A stretch of 64,000 nucleotides of DNA from assembly GCA_028829895.1 (NCBI GenBank), contig CM054182.1, positions 34,418,879 through 34,482,878 of the forward strand, given 5' to 3'. Below the pieces are notes generated by a model that was not told the origin of the DNA, searched no databases, and saw only the letters and a program-made list of their open reading frames with translations. This document shows positions 51,687 through 62,215 of the stretch, one piece after another; the stretch's first letter is position 1, and each line of letters begins with the position of its first letter. The stretch is from Sinotaia quadrata (Eukaryota; Mollusca; Gastropoda; Architaenioglossa; Viviparidae). Both the position numbers and the translations under genes were made by a program.

Positions 51687-51731
51687 GCAACTGTGTACAG
51701 AGGTGGCTATCAACGATTTGCTCCATACTAA
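51687..51731 (+). CDS. rbfox: Rbfox last coding exon 11 (C-terminal YRGGYQRFAPY)
   Basis: Acceptor tttattttag| at 51685-51686, then ATVYRGGYQRFAPY and TAA (51729-51731). Vertebrate RBFOX proteins end ASxYRGGYxRFAPY; this terminal segment contributes to nuclear import, and isoforms lacking it are more cytoplasmic (family knowledge). Phase 0 joins exon 10. CAG|gtacag eight bases after the stop is a possible donor, and a long pyrimidine tract ending in acagtag lies near 52024, so a small 3'UTR intron is possible. Confidence 0.95.
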   Translation, partial: ATVYRGGYQRFAPY

Positions 51732-53846
51732 ATGAGCAGGTACAGGAATTGCGAAAGGATTTTCTAATTCAACAGTTCTTCCACTTGGATGGCTGGAACA
51801 TGGTGGCACTGCTGTTGGTGTCGTGGACATTTTTCTTAATAGGTAGTCACGTCTTCAGTCCTAAAACCTGTGGTGGAGATCAAGGATTTGTTATTACCAC
51901 GGCTGTGCAATCAACATTTTTAGACAAATCAGCATGGTGCTTTAAGTTTACCATTTCTCTCTTTCTCTCTCCCTTTCTTTCTCCATTTCTCTCTCTCTTT
52001 GTTATTTTTTTTTCTTTCTGACAGTAGAATCTTGTTTATTTGCATTTTGTTTTAGTCATATTCTTTTCCACATTTTCTTTTTAAATCATGCTTTACTACT
52101 ACATCTGGGCTGTGTTCTACACATCGGATCATTATGCAGCACAGAAATAGATCTGTTGAGAAATACTCATTCACTAAGCTTTATTTTGAACAAATATATC
52201 TAGTCATCTGTATATGTAACCTTTTACCTCCACATGTTATTTTATTTGTATGGTGCAAAGTTTGTCAACTGCATCAGGTTTTGTTTAGTCTTGTTGTGTA
52301 TTATGTCTTTTATGGCATTGTCGGTGCCACTTTATTGTAGGTTTTGGGTTTTTGTTAGATTTTACGTTTGTTTCTTTGCTGAAACCAGTCATTGATTAGA
52401 TCATTTTCATTTTGCATAAATGTGCTAAAACTATTGAATCTAATGTTCCTCTTTAGTATGTTGCTTATAGTGCTAAACATAAGACTGCACTCATTCAATC
52501 ATATGGAAAAGATTGATTACAGAAATGCTAGAAAGGTCAAAGGAATGCTCTAAGCTAATGGTAAATGTTCGTTTGCTTTATGTCACTTTAAACAGTAACA
52601 TTGAGATCATTTTCAGCCCCTTCAGTGGGTAACAGATGTCATACTAGTTAAGTGTCTGATAGAAGTATTATTCCTAGATGGTTGTCACGTTGGATTGTGA
52701 GATGAGTTTGTATTACAAATTTTGGTACTGTAAGTTAAGCCCTGAAAGTTACAGATGATCTCAGATTGTCTGGAAACAGAAAAAATTGTCGTGCTATCCA
52801 TGTTTTTTGAAATCCGACATGTTTGTTACTATTGTTCAGATATTCAGGACTTGTCAAACTGGGGTCCTTGGGCAAAGGATTTTCCTTGCAATTTTATCGA
52901 GTTCTTCCCTTTTTAACATACTTTTGTGCCAGTGAAGTATTTTCATCATCTGTACATACACATAATTGTCTGTGCTGCATTGTTTCTATGAAGTTTCCTT
53001 ATGCTCTGTCTAACCCAAATTTTGGCTTATGCCAAATAAGTCAGTATAAACTTACACAGAGAACATTGATTGTCTGAATGAGAGATTGATCTGTTTTAAT
53101 ATAAATTATAGTGTCCCATCTTTTTGTACCTGTTGGAGTCTTCATAGACTTTAACGGTGGACTTGACTGCTGTCAAATACAGAATCTCATCACTTGGCAT
53201 TACTTTTTTTATTGTTTATGGTGAGAGAGGTTGTTTACATATGTGGATGTTGAAAACAGGTTTGTCCTTCAAGCTAGTCTTCTGAAAGAGATTTAATGTC
53301 TTAGCTTTATCACTGACCACTGCCTCAACCTCCCCTTCCTTTACCTCTCATTAATTATATACTTTCCACCACAGTCTTCCCACAACACCATAGATCAATA
53401 TCTGTCATCTTGAAATTATTTGTGTGAATATTTTTTCTTTCTGCCTCTTAAGTGATTCACATCTGAAGTAGGTCACTCTTTTTCTGAATTGGATAGATGG
53501 TTGTTGGCTGAAAAGATAGTAACTTTGTATGAGTGTTGCTAGTTAAGAGTGTTTGCACAGAGAGAAAGCTAGGTAAAATGTGAGATTGTAAACTGTTTGC
53601 AGCAATATCACTTCTGTCTAGTATTAAAGGAAGGTTTTTTTATATCGTTGAAACTTAGCGTTAATGGAATGGTGCTATTTATGTTATTTTGTTTATGAGA
53701 CAAAATTTCCCGTTAAAATTCTTAAGGGCCGTAAAAGTTTTTTTTTTTCTCCCCTGCTTAGTTGACTAGGAAGCCTGTGAAATAATTGAATATTGTTTAC
53801 AGCACTGGACTTGCCAAAATAGTCTTGCCTGTTAATATGTATTTGT

Positions 53847-53852
53847 AATAAA
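53847..53852 (+). promoter_or_regulatory. Poly(A) signal AATAAA, proximal 3'UTR
   Basis: AATAAA in tttgtAATAAAagtcac, about 2.1 kb after the stop codon. The downstream bases are moderately T/G-rich (tgctgcttttctgg). It is a candidate proximal cleavage site. Confidence 0.4.
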
Positions 53853-53967
53853 AGTCACATGACATAGTGCTGCTTTTCTGGAACATTGAAATGAGAAGAG
53901 ACTGTATTAACTTCTGTTGTTTTCTTTGATTTTAAACATAGAGGTAAATTGAATCAAACAGCTTCCT

Positions 53968-56900
53968 TGCATGCAACATGCAGTGATATTTTCTGTACAT
54001 GCATATGTAGCAACTACATCAATATATGTAGTCAATAATTAATGCAGTTCTTTCTAGTTCAACTTAAAGTATTGTTTGAAATCTCATTTTTACGACATTT
54101 TTTAATTTCTACTTGCAATTCTGTTATTTATTATACATTTTTATAACAGCCATTTCGTACAGTTGATATATTGCAAAAATATAAAAATCAAAAGTTTTAA
54201 TTTATTCATTAAAATGATAAATAAGATTGCATTTGACTATGTCCTGTTACTGGTTTTGTGTTGTTAGGGAAGGTAACTGTTCTGTAAAGGAGGGGAGAAT
54301 GTGTTTGCTGAACGACTGATTTGCATTTGTTGTTTTTTGTTTGGGTATTTTTTTTTGAGGGGGCAGACACACTGACATGTCTGAGTATGACATGGTCTTT
54401 GTATAGATTTTGTTACTAAATATTTGTCACTGTGTTCTGATTGAACTCTCATTCTGGTTCAGTACTGATCACTCTGCCTGCAGATATACATTTGTGGAGT
54501 ACTTTGTATTTATGTCAATCTTATATAAAGCCAGTCACTGCCGTATAACGGTACATGTAATAGTCACGTGTCCTCTAGTCTGCTGGTCATATTGTCACCA
54601 TTAATGTAAATAATGGTGTCAGCAGCACATTATATTTTCACTAATCCATGCATTAAGTAATTTCTGTTTAATTAGCACAAGCACATTTTAAATTATGTAT
54701 ATCTGTTTAGACATCTAATACACATCATATTTCTGTATCATTTAATTAACTATTCTTTATATTCATTTATTTAGTTTTTTTCCCATTTGTATTGTTTTCC
54801 TATTCATTTGTAAATATTCAAAGTTAATTGATTGTTTAGTTTATACAACTAAATGGTTTCCCTTCTTATTTTTAACAGTATGTAAATTAAGAGATTTATT
54901 TCAACAAAAAATTGCATGACATCAATCACATCAATCATCTGTTCCTGTAATTGTAGCAATATATGGAGAAGCTGCAGGCAGGGTGATCTTCCCATTGTAC
55001 ATGTCCACCACAGGTAAACATTAGGATCACCTCCTGCTCTTTCATAAACACTTAGTTCAGTATTGTGGTGGAACCACTGGCATATTTAGTAGATTCCATC
55101 TTAGTGTTCTTCCATGACTTTGGGAGCCAGGGTGGTATGACCCCACCATCCCCTCCCTTCTCTTCATGGTTGCATGCATATATCTATCTTTTGCATGGGG
55201 TGCTTGCTATATTTTGGACTTGCAGTTGCATTTGGTCAGCCTCACATCATGAGAGAAAAATTAACATCTTTGTTTGACCCCACTTATTTCTTAACTTTTA
55301 AATAAATATGTTTACTATTGACTTTTCATTTTTAACATCCATCCTTCCACTCCACCCCTGATAAATGATCTGTATCAAATAAGGAAAAAAAATGTACTGA
55401 CTTGTTCAGAATTACAAATTAATGAAATGCAGATTAACTTGTGCTTTTACTTTGTGAACTGTGGTGTTCTATACCTATTTCTGTTCAAAGGATAATCATT
55501 TTGTCTTGAAAGCTTTAATCTCCTTCCAAATTTCTAAGCACACTATTTAATCCAACTGTGTGCTTTGGTTTCTACAGTACAGCTTCTAAGGAAGTGAAGT
55601 TGATCCCTCTAAAAGAGAGAAACTGTAGTTTGTTTACTCATGTACTTTGCTACTTGTAATGTCACTGTTGTACTCCATCTGCTGGAAACCTGTTCAGCTT
55701 GCCAGCAAGCATTGCATGTACCAGATTTCTGCCATTAAATGACTCTACAATCAAACTCCTGCAAGCATGCTGGTGGGTTTTTAGAACATATTTGTATGTA
55801 AATGAATGTATGTATCTTGTCTGCACTTTGTTTTTAGAAAATTAAAATGTTTCATGTGTACAAAATAAACAACAGTTAAGGAATTTGTATATTTTATGTA
55901 TGTATTATCTAGTATACAGCATATATTTTTTATCATCTTCACATTTTTTTGTAGTCCTGAAATGGGTGGAATTTTAAAAAAAATTTCTTTCTTCTGCATT
56001 TTCTTTGTTTCGTGTTGATTAACCTGTTTATGCGATACTTTGGTCATGATTTATTGAATGCCACCTTGCTACAAAGTACATTATAATTGAACATTTTTGC
56101 TTGCCCTAGAAAACAACAGCATCACTTGGGATTTGTGCTTCTGTAGCCTGTTTCTATGTCTAATGATATTTGATCATGTTTATGTTTCTTCTTATTTTCT
56201 CCCAATTTCTGGTATGCCGCCTTTGCACATTTAATCTTTCCATTTGTAATTTGTAGATGTGGCACGAATTTGAAACAAATAAACTTATAATCTTCTTTCT
56301 GCTCTGCACTAGTTTGTACTAGCCCTTACATAGCACCCAGGCTTGGGGCATCCATCTTGCATGTGTAAAGTACTTAGTTGTTGATTCATTAGAATTGCTG
56401 AAGATATTTAGAAGTAACTCAGAATTTCTCTAAGCACTATTTTGCAAATATCTTGACATCCAGTTTGAACAGAAATAAATGTAAATATGCCATGTCTCAG
56501 TATTTCTGTTTATTTTTGGGAGGGTGTTAGAGTCTTTAAATTATTTCATTAGGCAGCTGGTTTTGGCATTGGGACCGGTTGTATGAGGTAAGTAATTTGG
56601 AAATTGTTTTAGTTTGGTAGCAGAGATGATGGATGTCCTATTTGCCGTGGGTGCTGAATGTTGTTGATGCATGAAACTGGACTGAAATTATTTTGGAATC
56701 TGATTTGTGCATGGGAGTTGACTGGCATGAGAGTTTGTAATTGGTGTTGGTTTTAAGTTTCAGCTGTTATACTAACTGTCCTGGGAACAGCCATTTTTTA
56801 TTCTTGAACGAGTGTACATGCAACTACTAAAGAGGCAGCCTCCAGTCCTCCTTGACTAACATTGCTTGCAAACATAGCACATCATTTGTTTTAATGTTTA

Positions 56901-57031
56901 GTGACAACTTTCTGCCTTGCTCCCTCAATTGTGCAGACTGTTAACTATTGTGTTTTCTCCCTGCCGTAACTTTTCAGTCCCGTGCATTGCTTTCAGTTCT
57001 TTGACAAGAAATCATTGGGTTGCCATGCATG
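53968..57031 (+). promoter_or_regulatory. Cluster of UGCAUG motifs in the 3'UTR
   Basis: TGCATG starts at 53968, 55171, 55192, 55713, 56358, 56668, 56708 and 57026. Cytoplasmic Rbfox is known to bind such sites in 3'UTRs and affect stability or translation. Whether all lie in mature mRNA depends on the poly(A) site used. Confidence 0.45.
56278..56283 (+). promoter_or_regulatory. Poly(A) signal AATAAA, middle 3'UTR
   Basis: AATAAA followed within 30-40 bases by a T-rich stretch with tttgtact. A second AATAAA lies at 56474-56479 with tttctgtttatttttggg behind it, a better GU/U-rich element. Either could end a mid-length mRNA. Confidence 0.4.
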
Positions 57032-57572
57032 TTCAATTTCTACTTGCCATTCCACAATCAGAATAAGGGGTCTTGAAAGAAGCATAAACTTAATCATGTT
57101 TTAGCTTTTTGTTTCATCAGTTTATCTTTAACTGTAACCATTATTTAAGCTTATAGCATGAATTGCCATTTATATTTTTCCCTTAACAACTCTCTAGTCT
57201 GCAGACTTTCTCTGTACTTCAGAAGGCAGCAGCAAAATGAAAGGAAGCATTTTAGAAAAATATTGAGGCACACCCATGACATTTGGGAAAAGGAATCAAT
57301 CACAGCACTTGTCTGAGGAGAACTTGAAAAATAAGATTTTCCTTCAAAAGTTCAACTGATAAAAGAGTGAGTGCTAATCTGACAACATTGGCCAAGTTTG
57401 TTGAGATGGTTACAGCATCTCAGTATGAACATATCTTGAATAAAGAGATCTCTTTAGGTAATCAGTCAAAAGTTTTGTTTTAAGAAATGCTTGTTAACTT
57501 CATTCTGTTTTTCTGGTTAACATGGGTGTGGCATTTAATTAACAATTGCCTGGACAAAGAATAACTCTTGGA

Positions 57573-57663
57573 CAATTGCAAGCATAACTTGAGTTTCTGA
57601 TGGAACAAGTGAAAAATAAGTTTGATAATTGCAAGCATAACTTGGGTTTCTGATAGAACAAGT
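57573..57663. repeat. 53-bp-period direct duplication
   Basis: aattgcaagcataacttg followed by gtttctgat.gaacaagt occurs at 57574-57610 and again at 57627-57663 with few changes. Small local tandem duplication in the probable distal 3'UTR. Confidence 0.85.
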
Positions 57664-58678
57664 TTGATAGCTTAATGTATTGGTTAATTATAAAATCTAG
57701 AAAACAATATATTGAGAATATATAATTTCAACAATTATAAAAAAGAAAGAAACCTAACTTTTGCACCAAAATGCACTTATGTGGGTGAAAAAGTTACTTG
57801 GTATCAGCTTGTAAGAAAGGGCAAAATAATTGTCAGGGAGAAGTAAAAGTTGAGCATAATTTTTTCAGACAAGTAGCACCTCACTTGGATACATAAATCT
57901 GATCTATTGGTTGAGATACACAATTGATTTGTTACATTCTGCATCTTGTACATTTTTTGGTATAGTGAATGTTACACAGGATGTATACATATTTTACTAC
58001 ACACCTAAAAGTAAACATTTTAAAGGTTGACACATGATGTGTTTTAAGATTGGTAACTTATTCTAATCAAAATGAGCTAAGTACTGGTACATATAATTTT
58101 TCTTAATTCATAGAAAACAATACCAGTCATGGTGTAGGAGTTTAATGATTAAAATTCTCCACATTGGCAGGGAGAGAGTAATATATAAATATATCTTTTT
58201 AAATCAGTTGTCTCAACAAGTAATTTCTAAATAAAATAATTTAAAACTTTTTTTTAATTTGAGCACTCAAAGCAGATAGTGTAAATTTTTCAAAAAGGTA
58301 ATTTATCTAGGGCAACAAAATGATTATATTTAAAATGTATCTTTTATTGATCAAATTCTTTTAGGGTTTGAAAAGTATTTGCTGTTGACAATGAGCTTTG
58401 GATTTTTGATCCACAGGCTTACTGCTTTTCTTACTGATATACAATTAACTAATCACTTGCAATGGTCTCTACATAGTTTAGCCACAAAATAATGAACACA
58501 AAAATCAAATAGTCAATGTATATTATACATTTGTAAGTTTACACGTCATTGCTTGATGGTTATTTAATCGGAATGTTAATTCTTCCATTTGTATGTATTT
58601 AGGAAGCTTTTTTTTTTTTTACATCATTTATATAAATACATTAATTCATTGTGTGAGGTGTCAAAATATATTGAATAC

Positions 58679-58684
58679 AATAAA
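58679..58684 (+). promoter_or_regulatory. Poly(A) signal AATAAA, distal
   Basis: AATAAA in gaatacAATAAAgatgc, followed by tttatttgtaag and gtagtgttgac (GU-rich). It is the last such signal before CpG frequency rises near 58.8 kb, so it is the best candidate for the end of the longest transcript. Confidence 0.35.
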
Positions 58685-60599
58685 GATGCACTTTATTTGT
58701 AAGCACAGTAGTGTTGACATTAACAAACCCCGAAAATTAATTATACATATATTCAGTTGACCTTCCCTGGGTCCTTTTTTCCAATACAACTTTATTGAGA
58801 GGTGAATTTAAAAAATAAACTATAAATTTAATAGATAATTTTGAGGGGGAGGGGTATTCAATCACATTGCCTTTTCCGCAAGTTCAGTGCATTATCAGGC
58901 TTGTGAAGATAGAATTAAATCTGGCTGTTTGCAGTGATAAGTTGGTGTTTTCTTTGAACTATGGGAATAATACCGACATGAAGACGTGCACGTTTACTAA
59001 AATTCATCGTCTTCGGTACTTTTCCCAAACTGTGACGCGAGCACCCTTTGCATGCTAAATGAGTGCTCTGCACTTTTGTTGGGCGCTGTTTGTTGTTTGA
59101 CCAGCTGTCATCCAGCTTGTCTGCACGTCTACCTAGTTAAGTCTCGAAAGGCTGACCTCACTTTTGTCATTTAGGTCGATGACAGTCGACTATCGCCAAA
59201 CGCATGAGCATATTAGTCTAACTACAGTCATTCATTTAAAATAAAATTAAAATAAGGCCTTCTAACGTTCACTTTGAGCTTGGTTGGAAGGGAGGGTTTA
59301 GATAGAATGATAGCGCTGCTGCTTATCTCTGGTAAAACGGATCTACTGTTCTTTTATTGGCGATAAGGACCTTGACCGTCCTAACATCTCTTTTTTTTAG
59401 CATGTTTTTCAGTTGCGCACGCTACCCCTTGGTAGTTGAAAATGGGATAGCCCGGGCTGACGCAAACCATATCACCATACGGCCAAAACCTTTACTGCAC
59501 ACCACTTGTTACCATATCAACTTGTCTTCCTTTAGTAGAGTTTCTCCCCATCCAGTAAACATATCCATTAATTATTCTAATTTTAATCAATCAGTCTGAA
59601 GTAAACAGGTGTACTGCCTCGACTTTTTAAATTAATAAGTTTATAACTAGTAATTTAAATTTTTAAAATCCATTGATAATTACAGTCGATTTTAATTCTT
59701 TAGTACACTGACCCATTCAGATATCGCTTAGCGGCAGATCAATATGGATGCTGAACGGGTTAAAAGATTACAGTACTGTACATCGCCTTCCTAAACTAAA
59801 AATTCTCTGGCGTTTGACTATGCGAAAGATTGATGCAAATATGAAACTGCCTTCGTTGTCCAATGTCAGAAAACCGCATCAGTGATAGTTCATATATAAC
59901 AGCCGTCCTGGTTCAGTCGCCTGAAAGTCAAAGCAAATATATATTTATATATAAAAGTATTGTGACGCTATCGCCATCTAGTTAATGGTTATGATTATTA
60001 TTATTAATTAATCATCAGTAACTACAAGTGATGAGAATCATATTTTATGTTATTAATAATTCTCCAGAAGACCCCACTCTCACTTGGTGGATATGTGGGC
60101 GCTGTGAACTTTTTCTCTCATAACATTAAAGACAAACATTTATCGTCACAATATTTTTATAGGTGGAAAACTTCTTACTAAAGGGGGAGACAAATTCGTC
60201 TTTAATCTGTATTTAGCGAGCCCCCATCCACCCACTCTTTCCAACATACGGTTATCATTATGTGTAAGGTCAATAAATTTATTAAATCAAATATAATCAA
60301 AGCGTGTTGACATTTACATCACTTCAAAACAATGTTCAATTAACGCTGGGCAATTTTTAGTTTATTCTAGCATAGACATAAGCAGTCAATTAACAAATTC
60401 ATGTACAACGAAGTCAAATTAATGAACATAGAAATATAGAAATAATGGTTCAATTTCATAAGCATTATCCAGTTTAAATCATAGATCAATAGCAAACGTG
60501 TATGAAATATTCATTGTTATTAGAATAGAACTCTTGCACTTCCATTTCTACTTCTCAGGACAAATTATCGGCCCCTACATTGTCAAGAGAGCTAAGGCG
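58685..60599. other. Intergenic DNA downstream of Rbfox
   Basis: CpG frequency rises from about 58870 (cgtcttcggtac, gtgacgcgagcac). Open frames of 63 and 80 codons at 58867-59058 and 59357-59599 lack recognisable domains or splice support. No gene called. Confidence 0.4.
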
Positions 60600-61035
60600 G
60601 TAAGATTAATGATCTAACTGTCTGAATGACAACATGCTTGTCATATAGGTAGGCTTGGAATTTGTGGACTGCCCAGACAACTCCGAGACATTCTTTCTCT
60701 CAAGTCGAATGACTGTTCAGCCGCATTTAACGTACTAGAGTAAGCTATTGGATACAGAATATCACCATGCTTCTGCTTCAGTACAGCACCTAGCCCTGCA
60801 TTACTAGCATCTGTTCTGAGTATGAATTCCTCATTGAAATAGGCAAATGGAGGACAGGAGCTCATGACAGGCAGTCTTTCAAACTAGCAAAGCTGGCTTC
60901 ACACTTGTTCAGCTGTCTGTAGTCCACACAATCCCTTTGTAACTAGGACAAAAGGAGAGCTAAACGGGGACTTTGCCTTCTCAATCACACCTAAGGCTAA
61001 CATAGAGTCGATTTCCTGTCTTAAGCATCCCGTTT
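60600..61035 (-). mobile_element. Ty3/gypsy retrotransposon remnant (RT-RNase H)
   Basis: On the minus strand, 61030-60935 encodes RQEIDSMLALGVIEKAKSPF then SSPFVLVTK, the N-terminal reverse transcriptase pattern (E.D.ML..GVIE.S.SP.ASP.VLV.K). 60865-60690 encodes FILRTDASNAGLGAVLKQKH and PIAYSSTLNAAEQSFD, the RNase H start (L.TDAS..GLGAVL.Q, PIAY.S..L..AE). The two are only about 70 bases apart, so the reverse transcriptase catalytic core (YxDD) is deleted. Frames are interrupted by stops. It is a dead fragment. Confidence 0.85.
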
Positions 61036-62085
61036 AGCGTAAGGTAAAACACGGTTTCATGCGGATCAGACCATGACCCCATAGTCGAGCGTTAATTCGC
61101 ATAGACTCGTTTTTTCCGGTTTATCGATAAAAACGTCGCGAGTTTGTTTTATCACGCTCCATAACGCTTTCGTTTTACGGTTGTACAGACGTGCTTGTCT
61201 AGCTTTAATTTTGTGTACATTCTCAGCCGCTATCTGACATGAAGTATTAATACGGTTCTCAAGTTGATATGTAGGCTACTTTTTACAGATTCCGCTTTCC
61301 CCTCTCTGTCCAATACTCTCGTAGTGTACATATGGGTCTCCTAACGATTCTACCATTGGAATGTTTATTCAATGGTTCTGCTGTTGCTATCCTTTCGAGG
61401 CTGTAGTAAAGTACGCCAATATAGAATATTTATTTATATATAACCTGGTTCTGCCGGTTTACCCGTTCGAAGCTGTAAGGGTAAGTACACCATTACGGAG
61501 CAATGGTTCCGTCAAGGCGCTGAGCTCCACATTAACTAAGTAAATATAGTTTGGTTAAATTGTGGGGTGTTTTTGTTTTTTTGCTAACGAAAGTTTTGAA
61601 AGAGAGAGAGAAAATTCTAGTAGTGTAAAAGAATACTTTTAATTTTTTTGTATGTCACGAGTTTTCTCAAGGTAAATTACCTTTGTTTTGATCATCCCTG
61701 TCAACTTTATTAAAAAGACACTTTAAATATTTCGCACATTTATTTTCAGCAAGGTTTTTTTTATTATTGTTTATTTTAATAATAGGCGACAGAAGTGATG
61801 TGATTGTAATTTTATTTTTTCTGTCGTTGAAATATTTATGTCGTGTACAGAAGTCTTGTCATGCGCTGTAGGTTTTTCTTTTGATATCTTTAAGAATCTT
61901 AATTCGTTAATGTGTAAACCATAGACATAGTGCACACGAAATTGCTTACGGACTTTATTCCTCGTGAGTCTGTAATCAGACTTGTTTGTTATTGGCTTCC
62001 ACATACTGAGTTGATATGTAATCAATAAATACAAAGAAAGAGACGTTTTCTTAGGTCTTCATGTTAATCAGCGTATCGAAACACT
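61036..62085. other. Intergenic DNA, no gene seen
   Basis: CpG-containing sequence at 61060-61560 (tttatcgataaaaacgtcgcgag and similar) may be an LTR or other part of the adjacent retroelement, unproven. The motif cctttcgaggctgtag / cccgttcgaagctgtaa occurs twice (near 61391 and 61463), suggesting a diverged local repeat. A GA run follows near 61600. Confidence 0.35.
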
Positions 62086-62089
62086 CTGT

Positions 62090-62215
62090 AGCCCGGACCA
62101 ATGAGACCGTATGTAGGTTGAAAATATACTTACACAACTTACATGTTGGGGTAAGGTTCGAACCTCGATTATCTGCATGCGAATTCAACTCCTAGACCTC
62201 GCCACCACCCATTTC
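62090..62215 (-). mobile_element. Probable tRNA-derived SINE
   Basis: On the minus strand an A-box-like TGGCGAGGTCTAGG (62204-62191) is followed 26 bases later by a B-box GGTTCGAACC (62164-62155), the RNA polymerase III promoter arrangement. Acceptor and T-stem pairing is poor, so a functional tRNA is unlikely. The unrelated tail ttcaacctacatacggtctc continues downstream as in SINEs. Confidence 0.45.

Larger units (their letters stand above)
51732..58684 (+). other. rbfox: Rbfox 3'UTR (probable, long)
   Basis: No further coding sequence is seen after the stop. The stretch is CpG-poor like the gene body, T-rich, contains several AATAAA signals (53847, 55301, 55864, 56278, 56474, 57439, 58679) and eight UGCAUG motifs between 53968 and 57031. 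The longest form would be about 7 kb, typical of Rbfox mRNAs in nervous tissue. The 3' end is inferred from the last AATAAA, just before CpG-containing DNA starts near 58.8 kb; shorter forms ending near 53.87 or 56.3-56.5 kb are equally possible. Confidence 0.5.

Noticed and set aside
51644..52021. 125-codon plus-strand open frame, longest in the window
   Set aside because: It reads through the exon 11 acceptor and the exon in the wrong frame, then into a pyrimidine tract. The Rbfox frame of the same exon ends in FAPY and fits exon 10.
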